The notes: a model not told the origin generated them from the letters alone. A stretch of DNA of 64,000 nt from Panicum virgatum (GCF_016808335.1 NC_053136.1:2152531-2216530); one strand, 5' to 3'; counted from the stretch's first letter, positions 43,775 to 55,391 are shown. A program made the numbers and translations.

Positions 43775-46233
43775 TGTAACACCCAAGTGTTAATCCTCGG
43801 TAATTAAGTTAATCATGGTCATTAGTTCCAACTCACACGACAAATCACCAAACTAAAACCTTGCTGGTCAGCCTGGACTTGAACTGGTTTCAACCATTTT
43901 GAGGGGCCCCACGGCATTTAAACCACTCCCTCTCTCTCCTTCACCAACTTACTCCTCAGCGCCAGCTCTCTCCCACCCCGAGCTGCCCCTCCTCAAACCC
44001 TCACCCCCCCCCCCACAAATCTCTACTCCAAACTGCATTTCAAGGCTTGGGGAGCTTCAAATCGGGGTCGGGGATCATCTTCTCCACGATTCCTCCCCCA
44101 GGGTGCAGTGGATCCAAGTTCTTCGCGGGGAAAGGACTCATCCAAGGTACTCTAGCTTGGGATGGCTCGATCTCTCTTTATAGGATGTTTTGGTCGGATT
44201 CCTCGGGTCAAGGATCATCTATATGCACCCCTGAACTAGTGCCTAGAAGGGATTTGGATTTGGTGGGCTAGTTTAGCCGCGACAAAGATTCCAGTTTTTG
44301 GTTTGGGTAGGACCGGTCTGACCGGTCGGAGGGACCGGTCTGACCGGTAGCGTGTTGGGTTAATTGGGACTGGTCTGACCGGTATGGCAATGACTGAGAG
44401 GGGATTATAAGGGGTAGTTAGTGCAAATAGATAGAAATTATTTTGGTTGTTGGTTACTTGTAATTTTTATAAATCATACATGCATTCTCATGTCATATGC
44501 ATATGCATACGTGTAGCAGCCGCGGCGGAGGAGGTTGTATACGAGGTGGTTGCAGAGCCACAGGAGCCGCAGGGGCAAGCCCCGCAGCAGGAGGTTCGTG
44601 GGGAGTTGGCCCAATGCCCAGCTGATCCTAGTACTGAGCAGCAGACTCAAGGCAAGCCCTGGTGGATGTCCTACTATTTCAAATTTATGAATCACTATAT
44701 GTATTTATTACTTGTGCATTACGTTTAGGAGTTGTTTGAAACCTTAGTTGCATGATCCCTAGGTTTTCCCGGGCCTTACACTAGTATGGATAGGTCGGTA
44801 GCGCTGCTATGCTTAATAGGGCTCGATAGAAATCGAGTGAATTTTTGTCACTCGCGAGATATAGGATGTCTTTATATTACATTATATGGTTTACTATATT
44901 CAAGATGGAATGAATAGAAATTGGAGACCGGACGGGGAATGATGAGGATGTATAGGTATGGTAGCAGGACAGGGTTCCTGGGTGCCTTAGCCCCGTCTGT
45001 GTCGATTAAGGACCGGTCGTTGTTGGCAGTGCTGATCGGGGATTGAATTGTACTAACCGCATGCCGGGAGTAGGAGTTAGTCGAAACCGGTAAGCCTAGT
45101 ACTACCTTACTTCGAAAGTACAAGACTCCATCTCACCTCCTGGGGTAGTCGAGTAGTCGAGTAGTCGCGGAGAAATGGGGTTGCATGTATTATTTTTGGC
45201 AGTCTCACGTTGAGCTCGGCTGACCATATGATGGTGGGGCGGTCCCGTAGTTCGAGGCGGGGAGGGGAAGGGTTGGTGCGTGTGGTCCGACGGGGCTTAT
45301 GCGTGCCGTGTTGGTTAGGTTCACCTTGCAAGGTTAAATCGAATCGATTCGCCGTGTCTCGCGGTTATGAGAGCCTTGATCTCTTTGCTGCATCGTAGTA
45401 AGATGATGGAACGAGAATTAAATATGATGGTGATTACATTAAATTATTGTTGATTGCTTCACCATGTTTGGTTAGAATTAGATAATGCAAATATTAGATT
45501 ATGGTTAATCTACATAGAACTTGGATCTAAAATAATGGAAATAAGGAGTTACTTAGTCGCTTTTTCTGCAAAATTAACCACCAGCCAAATGTCGTGCATA
45601 TTTAGATACGTGGGCTAAGTATACCCACCGGCGGGTAAGTCTTACTGAGTATTAGTTGCTCAGGGTTTGTTGCCACCACATTTTTATTTCAGGACACCCG
45701 GACGTTGACTTCTGTCCCTGTTGCGTCAAGTTCATCCACCGGGACGCAGAGGGATGGGAGGTCATGGGACCAGATAGTTAGTCTAGGAGGCCGCGGGGTT
45801 TCGTGTGTATGGGCTGAGGTGCACGCTGTCTGTTTTTGTTGGACCGGTCTGAGCGGTGGCCATGTGGGGTGCCCCATGCAGACCGGTCTGACTGGTTGGA
45901 TGAACCGGTCTGACCGGTGGAGTAGAGGCTGAGCCAGTTGAGGTAGTGTAGTTGTAGGTTCTCTCTGGGCTGTCTCTTATGTAAAATTTAAGGTTATGTC
46001 AGTTATGTGTACACATTTGAACTTGGTTGTAAAACTATTGTGTTTGAACTCGGTTTGTAAAAACTCTTGTATATCAGTTTGTCACCCCTTTATATTTTTT
46101 AAGTATTTGTCGTGCTTGTACCATCTGCGCCCGGCTTCGCGTGGGACTACCGGTGTTGTTTCGATCGGGCCGTGGGTTAAGAAAGCACTGTCAAATTAAA
46201 CAATTAAGCTAATGCGCCCGATGTGTTCCGTCA
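43775..46233 (+). mobile_element. Probable solo LTR of a second Gypsy family
   Basis: It begins TGTAACACCCAAGTG and ends near GTGTTCCGTCA. The layout parallels the Tekay LTRs: CT-rich leader, an acceptor-like GTGTAG before a Glu/Gln-rich exon (about 44517-44650, AEEVVYEVVAEPQEPQG), and a second exon after TTTTTATTTCAG at 45693 (GHPDVDFCPCC). It carries clusters of ACCGGTCTGACCGGT. No primer site, gag-pol or second LTR is adjacent, and I could not find a 5-bp duplication, so it could be a fragment. Confidence 0.6.
44318..44382. repeat. ACCGGTCTGACCGGT repeats, first cluster
   Basis: Three copies or near copies of the partly palindromic ACCGGTCTGACCGGT occur here. A second cluster, also with three variants, lies at 45841-45920 inside the same LTR-like unit. 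Confidence 0.85.
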
Positions 46234-47529
46234 CGTGGCATAGGAGGGAAAAGAGTGAAGTTATATATACTCAGTTCTTTTATAGGGGCAAATGAGACTT
46301 TTCCATGGCTATTTAACTGCACTCTAACGGATGTGGCACTGAGAGGATAATTTCTAAATTCGATGCACTAAGAGAAATTCTAAAATTTTGATGGCACTGA
46401 AGAAAGCCATCAAAATTTTTATGGCACTGAGGGAATTTATTCAGAAAAAAAGAGAGGAACAAGTCCAAGAGCCAGAGAACGCCGCTCTACCAAAGAAGCA
46501 ACAGCCAGAGCCATTTCAGCCAAAGTCTGATCCCTGCCAAACGGGCTCATAGTTCTTTTTTTTTCTTTCCTGCAATCGTTGATACAGCTTGTCCACGTGT
46601 ACATAAAAAAGAGTCCTACGTCAATCGAACAAGCATCACACTCAGTGCTCCGTTTCTCGAACGCATGCTCATATATATACGAGCCAGACGTACCGACGGA
46701 CAGCGTGCTGATCAACGATGCCGCCGACGAGCAAGGTTCTGAATTCTGATCACCAATAATGCCGAGACGAAAACCTGACGACGTACGTCATGGGCAGAGG
46801 CCGTGGGCATGGCGTGGTGGGTCGGATCCGGCCTGCACAAGTAAGCTCGGTTGCGGCCAAGGGTGTGCTTATCTGTGCGGAAGAAATTAAAGCATCCGTC
46901 AGGGAAACCAAACATGCACGTACAATCAACTCTAGCTTTAATTTATACAAGTTTAAAACTGACGCGAAAAGTTACACAAATAAACTGCAACATGTTAGGC
47001 ACTGCACGAACCTATATATATAAATTCGGTCAGCATCCCCTAGCAAACTAGTAATTGAATCGTAGCTGAATTTATAGCAGGTACCTTTGATTTACATGTT
47101 GAAGGTAATTAATAAAGTGAATAACGAACAGAGCTCTCCTTGCATCATTTTTCCCCTAAAAAACACTGCACTTAGTTAGCTTATTAATTAGCTATAGCTA
47201 GCTTGCTAGCTACAAATTATATCTTCGTGCAAAGCTCGATCGATCTTGTAGACATGGCGAAACCGAAGTCGTCGGAGCAAGAAATTTCGTTGGACTTAGC
47301 TTGCAGGATGGTAGCGGTAGTATACGCACGCAGGTACATATGCATATGCATGGTAGATAGACCTCCGGCGGGCACGGCTGCATTGCATTGGGCTCGTTTA
47401 TTGTTTTGTCGGCGAACAAGAAGCAGCAGAATCGACAAGGCAGAGACGACGAGGTCCGTTAATACCAGTGAGGGGCGATTTGCACAATGCATGGTCGACA
47501 CAATGCATCTGATGTGCGCTTTCGTTCTG
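46234..47529. other. Intergenic DNA, no complete gene
   Basis: A phrase TTTTGATGGCACTGA recurs around 46390 and 46425. At 46660-46760 a TATA-like TATATATAC and ATGCCGCCGACGAGCAAGG resemble the start region of the PIN1 gene at 47682 but lead to a 13-codon frame; it may be a promoter-plus-start relic. No other gene is seen. Confidence 0.4.
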
Positions 47530-47537
47530 TATATATA
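47530..47537 (+). promoter_or_regulatory. TATA box of PIN1 gene C
   Basis: TATATATA lies about 150 bp before the first ATG at 47682. Confidence 0.5.
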
Positions 47538-47681
47538 GATCGCATGCAATGATCGATCGACATGCACGATATTATTAATTACCTGCAACTGTCTGACATT
47601 ATTTGAGCAAGCAGGATCGTCGTCGTCGGATCTAGTACGTACCGGCCGGAGAAGAGAGCGAGCGAGCTGAGATCGATCGAC

Positions 47682-47930
47682 ATGATCATACCGACGAGCA
47701 GGATGGCGATGATGAGCGGCGGCGAGAGCCTCAAGACGTCGTGGCCAGAGGTGGTGGGCATGGGGCTCCTGCTGGCGGCGCGGAAGATCCGCGGCGACCG
47801 GGCGGACGTGCGGCTGGAGGTCTACAGGGTCGGCACCGCCGTCGAGCCCGGCCACGACGACCACCGCGTCCGCATCTTCGTCAACATCGACGCCACCTAC
47901 ACCGTCGCCCTCACGCCCTTCGTCGGCTAG
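47682..47930 (+). CDS. Potato inhibitor I family serine protease inhibitor C (72-82 aa)
   Basis: A single exon with KTSWPEVVGMGL, RGDRADVRLEVYRVGT, the loop AVEPGHDDH, the strand RVRIFV and the C-terminus TPFVG. There are no cysteines. CI-2 alignment gives Pro-Gly at the reactive bond, as in gene B, so P1 proline is shared by two of the three intact members. Four in-frame ATGs (47682, 47703, 47709, 47712) are possible starts. The last yields MSGGESLKTSWPE, most like gene B (MSGGGGYGEQQKTSWPE), and may be the ancestral start; the first is taken here as most upstream. It lies on the same strand as the other members. Confidence 0.87.
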   Translation: MIIPTSRMAMMSGGESLKTSWPEVVGMGLLLAARKIRGDRADVRLEVYRVGTAVEPGHDDHRVRIFVNIDATYTVALTPFVG

Positions 47931-49780
47931 ACGGACGACCTGCAGCCGCGCAGGCCGGCTCTCGCATCAGCTCGCTCTATACATGTTTAAGCTGCCGCGT
48001 GTGTGATCTAGCTAGCTAAGCGAGCGGCTACTGAATAATGCGAGCTAGTGTGTGTGATGTGTGTGATCGATCGCCATGCATGTCCTCCCTCAGGCGTGGC
48101 ATCGAGCATGCATGCATGTATGCAAGCTAGTGTGTCTCTGGCTGCTGGCTGCCATGCATGCATGCATCATGCTTGACTCTCTAATATTTACACGTGCGAG
48201 TGATCAATAAATATACCACATATATATGGTAACTTTCCCTGAAAATGATATACTACTAGTACTGTAATTAAGGCTGCTAATGGTATCCAAATTAAAAGTG
48301 CTATGGTTTAGTCTATCCAAACAAGCGTGCTCATTAGGTGGACTAAACTTTAATTTAGTTAAGATCCAAAAACTTTAGTAAAGATATGAGTGCTAATATA
48401 TATGTGGTAAAATTTAACATCCAACTTTATTTATTTAGACCATCCAAACATATTCTTTATATAGTCAGCTTCAGCCCATAAAGTTGTTCGGAAATTGGGT
48501 GACGAAAGAAAGCTCAACGAACGCTCCATGCGTATGCGCGGCGCGCCTTGACAGTCAACTAGTCAAGACGACGTCCTGTAAGAAAACAGTACCAATGCAA
48601 AAATCTTAGACTTTTAGGGATGAAGCCCACGTCAAAAATCGAACGGTAAATATCATTTTCCATTTTATCTTTCTCATACTTGTCATTTTTACTATTGGAA
48701 CAATGCAAATTGCAATGGGGAAATTTTGATTTCCATCATCATATTTTATGTTTCTAACTGTTTATGCCCCTATCGTTATATTAGGCCTCATTTGGTTTTT
48801 TAAGTTGTTGTCACATCGAATATTTATATTTTAATTGGAATGTTCAGATGCCAACTTAATATAACACTAATTGCATAAGTTGCAATTATGGCTCTAGACG
48901 AATCTATTAAATATAATTAATGCATAATTAGCGAATAATTAATGCACAATTAGCAAATAATTAATGCAGCAATTAGTGGTCAAATTATAAAATAATTAGA
49001 CTCTACTTCTAATTGGTGTGTAAACATGCGACGTGATGGGACTTATGACTTGCATTGAAAGGCCTTAGTGTCAAACCGCCAACTAACCCAAAGAGGAAAG
49101 TGAAGGGAGATGCTGTATTATTACAGGAATATGCATCCCGTTCGTCTTCAATTCGTCCTTTGCTCCATGAAGTACAGTTTCCTTGAGCAGTATGCATGTA
49201 GGCTGCACTCTGCAGTAGGCACTCCCAAAGCCCATTCCACCGTCGCCGGTACGGTCATTGCTGATGACGCTATCCTACGTCGTCCCCCTCTCCCCCACCT
49301 TCAGTTCCTGCAGGCTTCCACTTCCTCCCAATAACATGCACGCTAATTAAGTCTTGCAAGGGCCCAATATTCCCCCATTCGGCCATCCCTAACTTAACCT
49401 TTGGCTGATGATGTGACATGGAAATTAATTCATCGTGTTCTTCGCACTTTATTTTGTAATTTAGATCACCTGAAATTTCACCAATTTCAAGCTAAGCGTC
49501 CCAACTATATACATAGGAGAGGGTGTGGAAACTTAAATGCTAGTAAGTTTTTTTTTTTCTCCTCCTTTTTCCTGAAGATCCCTGTTTTGGTGGCGGCTCA
49601 TCAGACAGTTGAATACAGCTGCATGCATGCTTAGTGCTTCCGCCGGTAAACAAAGAAATGGAGTATAGTATCACAAGGAGTTACGACCAAAGCTTACTTG
49701 ATTATTATGAGTTCATTTCGATCCGGCAAGGGCGTCACGACCAATGAACATGCATGCCTAATTGTTCACGCGGCGACCCT
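47931..49780. other. Intergenic DNA with MITE-like segments
   Basis: A Tourist-like patch lies at about 48270-48475 (ATCCAAA and GGTTTAGTC words). A second MITE-like stretch lies at about 48783-49020, with CCTCATTTGGTTTTT at the left and several ATTAGC(A/G)AATAATTAATGCA repeats. Neither has clean termini. No gene is recognised. Confidence 0.4.
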
Positions 49781-49787
49781 TATAAAT
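49781..49787 (+). promoter_or_regulatory. TATA box of the truncated PIN1 gene
   Basis: TATAAAT lies 142 bp before the ATG at 49923, similar to the spacing in the other cluster members. Confidence 0.55.
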
Positions 49788-49922
49788 CTGCCACATCATC
49801 CAGTCGAGAAGAAGCATGCAAGCATCACTACTATATCCAAAATCCAATCCAGTAGCAACAGTGCAGAAGCACTACGAAAATGAGATTGATCTCGATTCGC
49901 GATCATCGAAGAAGAATACATA

Positions 49923-50048
49923 ATGAGCACTCCGAAGACGTCGTGGCCGCAGGTGGTGGGGTGGCCGGCGACGGCGGCGGTTAGCCCTGCTAGTGGGTCG
50001 GGTTGTTTTGGGTTTTTTGTGATCCCGGATGACAGAGTCAATCTTTAA
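49923..50048 (+). pseudogene. Truncated PIN1 inhibitor gene (41 codons)
   Basis: From ATG 49923 it reads MSTPKTSWPQVVGWPATAAV, the canonical family N-terminus. It then changes to a non-family stretch (SPASGSGCFGFFV) and ends PDDRVNL-TAA, where intact members continue RVRLFV. The helix and reactive loop are missing or replaced, consistent with an internal deletion. The promoter is retained, so a short peptide could still be made, but without the binding loop it would not be an inhibitor. Confidence 0.75.
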
Positions 50049-50402
50049 CAGATCACAACTTATATACGAAGTATATAGAAACTATATGGCTTATCTTATA
50101 GAAACTATACGGCTTAACTTAGAGACTGTCACTTATAAGAACAAGACTTTATTGCAACACAATACTACACGAGCATATAACATCCTCTTCTTTAGTGGCT
50201 AGCCTAGTACTCCTCTCTCCTAGCACTACCATCTCTCATCTACCGTGCTCATGAATGGATGCCATAGCAACAAAGGGGTCTCCATTTATTGGCCAATGGG
50301 GAGATGCTATTTAGACAAGTGTCCCCTTCTAGAAAATTTCTGAACAAATGTCCCCTTCTAGAGTGCTCCATAGAAAATATTTCATTCTTGCATTGTGAAG
50401 AG

Positions 50403-50931
50403 GGAAAAATCTAAATTACTCCCTGAACTATAGCCAAAGTCTGCCTAACCCCCTAAATTATAACTTGGTTCAATTTACCCCCCTAAACTATACAATTTAG
50501 TCTATTTTACCCCATAATATAATTTGTCTTTTTTGTTTCTCCATACACAAGTTGAATTTTAATTTTAAATTTTGCAGAGTAGTAGTAGACATCACAATGT
50601 ATATTAAAGAAATATAATTTTTCATTGTTATTTTTCATATAATTTTCAACTTCAATGATTAATTTATTATTAAATATCCCAACCTATCAAAATAATAATA
50701 ATAAATTATTATATATTTTTCTAAGATGTGATAATAATAAATTATTATATATCTTCTAAAATTTTAGCTTAAGACTCCATCTATACATGGAGAAATGAAA
50801 AGGACAAATTATATTAGGGGGTAATTTGAACCAAAGTGCATAGTTTGAGGGGTAAAATGTGAACCAAACAATAGTTTAAGGTGTTACCCAGACCTTGGCT
50901 ATATTTTAGGGGAGTCATTTATACTTTTTCC
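50403..50931. mobile_element. 529-bp Mutator-type MITE with 10-bp target duplication
   Basis: Long inverted ends begin GGAAAAATCTAAATTACTCC on the left and, on the reverse complement of the right, GGAAAAAGTATAAATGACTC. The similarity extends through AACTATAGCCAAAGTCTG and ACCCCCTAAA words for more than 100 bp. Perfect direct repeats TTGTGAAGAG flank it (50393-50402 and 50932-50941). A duplication of 9-10 bp and GG-starting ends fit a non-autonomous MULE. The AT-rich centre is non-coding. Confidence 0.87.
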
Positions 50932-50941
50932 TTGTGAAGAG

Positions 50942-51497
50942 TACTATAGAAGTTTGCCTTGCATTGGGGTCCTTGAAAACCATGAGCCTTCCCTGATTGT
51001 AGACATCTTAAGTTGGTATATAACAAGCTCTATAACAGCTAATAGTTCTTCTCAATAACTATATTTATAGTTCCAATGCCGGTGTTTATGAGGAAGAAGC
51101 GGATCGACTCTACAGGTCGATCTACAACTACAGATATTTTAGCTTGGTGCTATTTATTCAGCCCTTTTATAACCTGATGCTCTCAGCTTCTATGAACTCT
51201 CCTTTGGATACCTTGTGACTGCAAATTATGTTATCTCTTACCCCCTCTTTGTATCTTTGATACTCCACTCTTATTTGTATCAATATTATTTTGCTGCACA
51301 TGCCACAGTCAGCAATACAAATATTGTTAAAATTTTTAGTTCAGATGTTGTTACAAATTTGTCATTCGAATCATTTTTAGATTTTCATAGGGCGCTTTCG
51401 CGCGCGTTATGTTCGGTGTACGTACAATGCAAGAGCGGACCTATCCTATCTTCTTAAACAAAACAAAAAAAAAAGAGCGGACCTATCCTCCTATCCT
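50942..51497. other. Intergenic DNA, no gene seen
   Basis: AT-rich with no family-like frame. A short duplication AGAGCGGACCTATCCT (51430 and 51474) precedes the PIN1 fragment. Confidence 0.5.
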
Positions 51498-51645
51498 GGC
51501 TCCAACGATCCCGCGATCGGCGTGACGAAGTTCAGCCGCGACCGGCCGGACGTCGCCGTCGAGGTGTCGTGTTCTTTGTCAAGTACAGGCAGGCAGGGGT
51601 GACGGGTCGCGTCCGCGTCTGCTTCATTCAGGTTTTCAATACTGT
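51498..51645 (+). pseudogene. PIN1 inhibitor fragment lacking its N-terminus
   Basis: One frame gives AIGVTKFSRDRPDVAVEV, matching the helix and first strand of family members. After a one-base shift near 51567 a second frame gives FFVKYRQAGVTGRVRVCFIQ, matching the loop and RVRxF strand. The TSWPE motif and promoter are absent. A MITE begins 14 bp downstream. Confidence 0.65.
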
Positions 51646-51658
51646 CACTTCCTTTGTG

Positions 51659-51900
51659 CTGTGTTTAGTTCCGCGAAAAATTTCTAAAATTTTTCATTGA
51701 CGCACATCACATCGAATCTTACGATACATATATGAAGTATTAAATGTAGTTAAAAATATAACTAATTACACAATTTGGTTGTAAATGACGAGACGAATCT
51801 TTTGAAACTAATTACTCCATGATTGAACAATAATTGTCAAATAAAACTGAAATGTGCTACAACAACTTTTTCGCGAACTTTTCGCGAACTAAACACACCC
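51659..51900. mobile_element. Tourist-like MITE
   Basis: The left end GTGTTTAGTTCCGCGAAAAA and the reverse complement of the right end (GTGTGTTTAGTTCGCGAAAA) form an inverted repeat. The interior has the family words GACGAGACGAATCTTTTG and ACTAATTAC. A target duplication is not clear. Confidence 0.72.
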
Positions 51901-52237
51901 AAGGGGCAGCAGGAGCGCGTGCACCTTCCTATATGCACCAGCATACAACGACACAATGCCAATTCATCACTAGCTATAAGAAAACGCATTATCTATACAT
52001 ATCAACTCCATTTTCATGTCAGCAAAATAAAAATTGATAGACTAATAATCTTTTTTTAAAAAAAAGAAAACAGGAGGGGTTGCCTGTAAACCAAACAGTG
52101 TAGGACAGAGTAGATACACTTGAGAAATCTGAAATCTCGCTTGCATGCACACTTAACCGTTAACGAACACTCTGCCAGGTGCCAAATTTGCCGCGTCAGC
52201 AGCCTCTGCCGGCCGTGCGCCCGTGCCTCGTCGCTCG

Positions 52238-54075
52238 CTAGTCGTCGTCGTCGTCACGGCGGCACACCCTGGCCTCCTTGTACACCCTCCCCGGCCGGCA
52301 GAAGTACCCCTCGCTTGGCGCGCAGTGCGAGTCCTGCGCGCACACGCACAGCCCCTCCAACGCGCACCCGTCCCTCACCACGCTCACGCCGCCGCCGATC
52401 CCGAGCACCGCGTCGCTCCACTCGCTGGAGAAGAGCCCGTCGGGGTCGAACGCGCGCTTCACCGCCACGAACGCCGCCACCCGCGCCGCGCCGTACCTCC
52501 CGGCGGCGCCGCCTTCGAACGCCGCGTTCTGGTTCTTGCCCCAGTGCGGGAGGCCGCCGTACCTGCGCAGCGCCATCTGCTCCACCTCCGCCACGGCGCC
52601 CCCGTGCAGCCGCGGCGCCGCCGGGTCGCGGCTCCGGTAGTAGGTCAGGTCGAAGTCCACGCTGTCCTCCGCCTTGCCGAGGAGCGCCGACGAGGCCCGG
52701 ACGTAGCGCAGCAGGATGCCGTTGTACACCTCGACGCCGCAGAGCGCGTCCGGATCGAGGTCGCGGAGCCGCTGCACGTCGCGGATGAAGGCCGCGGCGC
52801 GGGCCAGCGGCACGCTGATGCCGGACTGGAAGTAGAAGGTGCCGTGGGACACGCGCGGGTCCCAGGGGCACGCCGTGAGCAGGGCGTCGTCGGGGCCCGC
52901 CAGGCAGCGCCCCGAGGACTGGATGCGGTTCTGGAACCCCACCACCGGCCGCCCCGGCAGCGGCGGCAGCAGCAGTCCGCCGCTCTTCATCAGGCCGTAG
53001 TTGCCGGCGGAGAGGACGGCCCTCGTCGCCAGCGCGGCGACGCACCTGCCGCCGGAGTTCTTCATGGCTTCAAAACCCTCCTCTGCACCGGCGAGAGAGT
53101 TCATGCATTGATGAGTTGCATGGTGAATAATAATTGCTGCGTACCGGCGAGCCTGTCGGCCTTGATGGCGAGCGTGGGCGTCGGACGGAAGCCGATGAAG
53201 TCGTAGACGCCGTCGCCGGAGGTGTTGAGGGGCACGCGGTCGTCGACGCGGTAGACGGCCTTGCGGTGGGCGGGGTACCAGAGGATGTCGGCGAACTCGT
53301 GCTCGCGGGCGAAGGCCACGACGCGGTTGGCCAGGTCGTCGTCGTCGCACCTCTCGAACCGCACCGACCGCTTGAACATGGGCTGCAGCGCCAGGGTGAC
53401 CTGGGAGATGACCCCCAGCACCCCGAGCGACACCTTGGCCGCGTCCAGCTCCGGGTCGCCAGCGCGCAGCGCCCGCACCCTTGCGTACCCCTCGGCCGCC
53501 GGCGCCGGCGTGACGATCCTCATCCCGACGACGTACTCGTGCACGGCGGAGCCCTTCCCCCACAAGGAGCTCCCGTGCGCGCCCGTGGAGAGCAGCCCGC
53601 CGACGGTGAGCCCCAGCCAGTAGGGCGTGTGCGGCACCGCGAGCCCGGCGTTCGCCGCGGCGTCGATGAGCTGCCCCAGCGTGACGCCGCTCTCCACGGT
53701 GAGCTGCCCCCGGGCGGCGTCGACGGCGACGACGTGGGTGAGCGCGTTGGTGCCGATGATGAGGCCCCGGTCCCCCGCGGGGCAGGCCAGCTTGGGCACG
53801 CTGTGGGAGTAGCGCGTGGCCACCTTCATCCTGGTCCTGGCCGCCGTTGCGTTGGCCACCACGGCCAGCAGCTCCCGCTCCGACGCCGGGAACGCCGCCG
53901 CCGCGGCGCGGCACGCCGAGCGATCCGGGAACACGCCGTACGCGTTGGTCACGGTGCAGCCCGCCGCGCCGCCGCACCGGACCACCGGCGGCGGCGCGCT
54001 GGCCCCGGCGAGCCGCGCGAGGCACATGCAGGCGACGACGGCCCGGAGGAGGCCGTGGAGGAGCATGGCCGCCAT
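52238..54075 (-). CDS. L-gulonolactone oxidase-like FAD enzyme (591 aa, two exons)
   Basis: The ATG is at 54075. Exon 1 runs 54075-53145 and exon 2 runs 53082-52238, with a 62-bp intron (CCG|GTACGC to GTGCAG). Joined length is 1776 nt, matching plant GULLO proteins of about 590 residues. A hydrophobic signal peptide (about 1-25) points to the secretory pathway. The FAD-binding domain (about 60-235) has [35 protein letters not shown] and [17 protein letters not shown]; a [14 protein letters not shown] segment follows. The C-terminal aldonolactone-oxidase domain includes [11 protein letters not shown] and ends in a Cys-rich tail ([17 protein letters not shown]) plus Arg/Asp residues. The family oxidises L-gulono-1,4-lactone or related lactones toward ascorbate. 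The intron is short for a plant but keeps the frame exactly. Confidence 0.92.
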
Positions 54076-55360
54076 CGCCGCCGGCGCCTCTCTGCTGGCC
54101 GCGCGGCGTGTGCTTGACTACCTAGCAGGAATGTTCCAAGTGATCGAGAGGTGTTAGCTACTGTTGGCCGGGGTGTGTGGCCTGGCACTGGCTTTTACTG
54201 CCGTGCATGCAGGCACCGCGTCCGTTGACCGTTGAACCGCCGTTGATTGGAATAATCGAGTAAAATATTAATATTTTCCCCGTTGATTTCATGGGCATGC
54301 ATGCATGTGGTGATGGCGCGCCACGACTCACGAGCAGCACAGTGACCGTGTGTGGTGGTTCGGTTCGGTACGATGAGCTGCTGCGGGGTGGAAACTGGAA
54401 AGGCCTTGTTCCCTTGGTTGGTTGGGCGCCGACGGACGCGGCATCTTGCACATCCTGCCCCGCATCGTACGCTGGGGAACGTGCCGAGGGAGAAGGTGGG
54501 AAAAGGTTGTTGCTGCTGGATTATTGTACTGGGCAGGCAACATGCTTGTTCCTCCTCTTTAGTTGCAATTTTCCCCCCCATTTTGCGGCGTGTTTACCCA
54601 TCCAAAGTTAATTCTCGCAAATGGATTAACATCTTGATTTAGGAGTTAAATGCCCGTATGTTAGGGGAAGGAGAAGGAAAACCTGCAGCATTCGGTCGTG
54701 CGTGGTTCCACACAGCTACATCTCGGCTGATCCGACCCGAATCGCACCTAAATGAGTTTGCAGTACTACAAGTGCTATGCAATTACTCCACGAAATTGCG
54801 CTAACCTAAATGACTTTGCGCTACGTATACAAACTGCAATGCAATGATGCATTGGCCCGTGCTTGCATTGATTGTGCGGAATATATAATATATAGTTAAA
54901 GTGATGACATGATAAGCTACAAGGGCAGGTCGAGTTAGTGTAGTACGTTGTCCGGTGTGGTTTTCTCTCTGTGTGCGTTGGGCAGCATAATGGCGTCACC
55001 TACTTTTATGCGACTGTCTTTTTGCATCTATTGGATTTTTTTTTGAGAAACTTCTATTGGAATATATATGGGAGGGAAATGGTGCTGCGTGTGTCGTCCA
55101 TCCCGCCTTTTAATTTGATGGGTAGTTATTATACAATGATTTTTTTTGAAGGAGGTATTGGTATACAATAAACTTTCGGTGCGCGAATGATTAGCCGATC
55201 ACGGGTGCAGCGTCTAGTTTTGTCGGCGTCCGTGCTGCTGGTAGGCCGGCCTAGCTATTTCTGAAACGTTTGCTTGCGTCAGGAAATATGCCTAGCCTGT
55301 GTGTACACTTGCATTCATACGCCATGGAATACCTAAAATTGGTTATATATGGTTGCGCGT

Positions 55361-55391
<31 letters not shown>

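Noticed and set aside
46719..46760. A fourth intact PIN1 gene starting at 46719
   Set aside because: The TATA-like site and ATG resemble gene C, but the frame stops after 13 codons and no TSWPE motif follows.
23000..51700. CRISPR array or bacterial operon-type features
   Set aside because: The sequence is plant nuclear DNA; short repeats found are microsatellites, MITE ends and LTR motifs without spacer-repeat regularity.
52223..54117. Long plus-strand frames of up to 327 codons opposite the GULLO gene
   Set aside because: Antisense shadows of a GC-rich coding exon; the minus strand carries all family motifs and correct splice phases.
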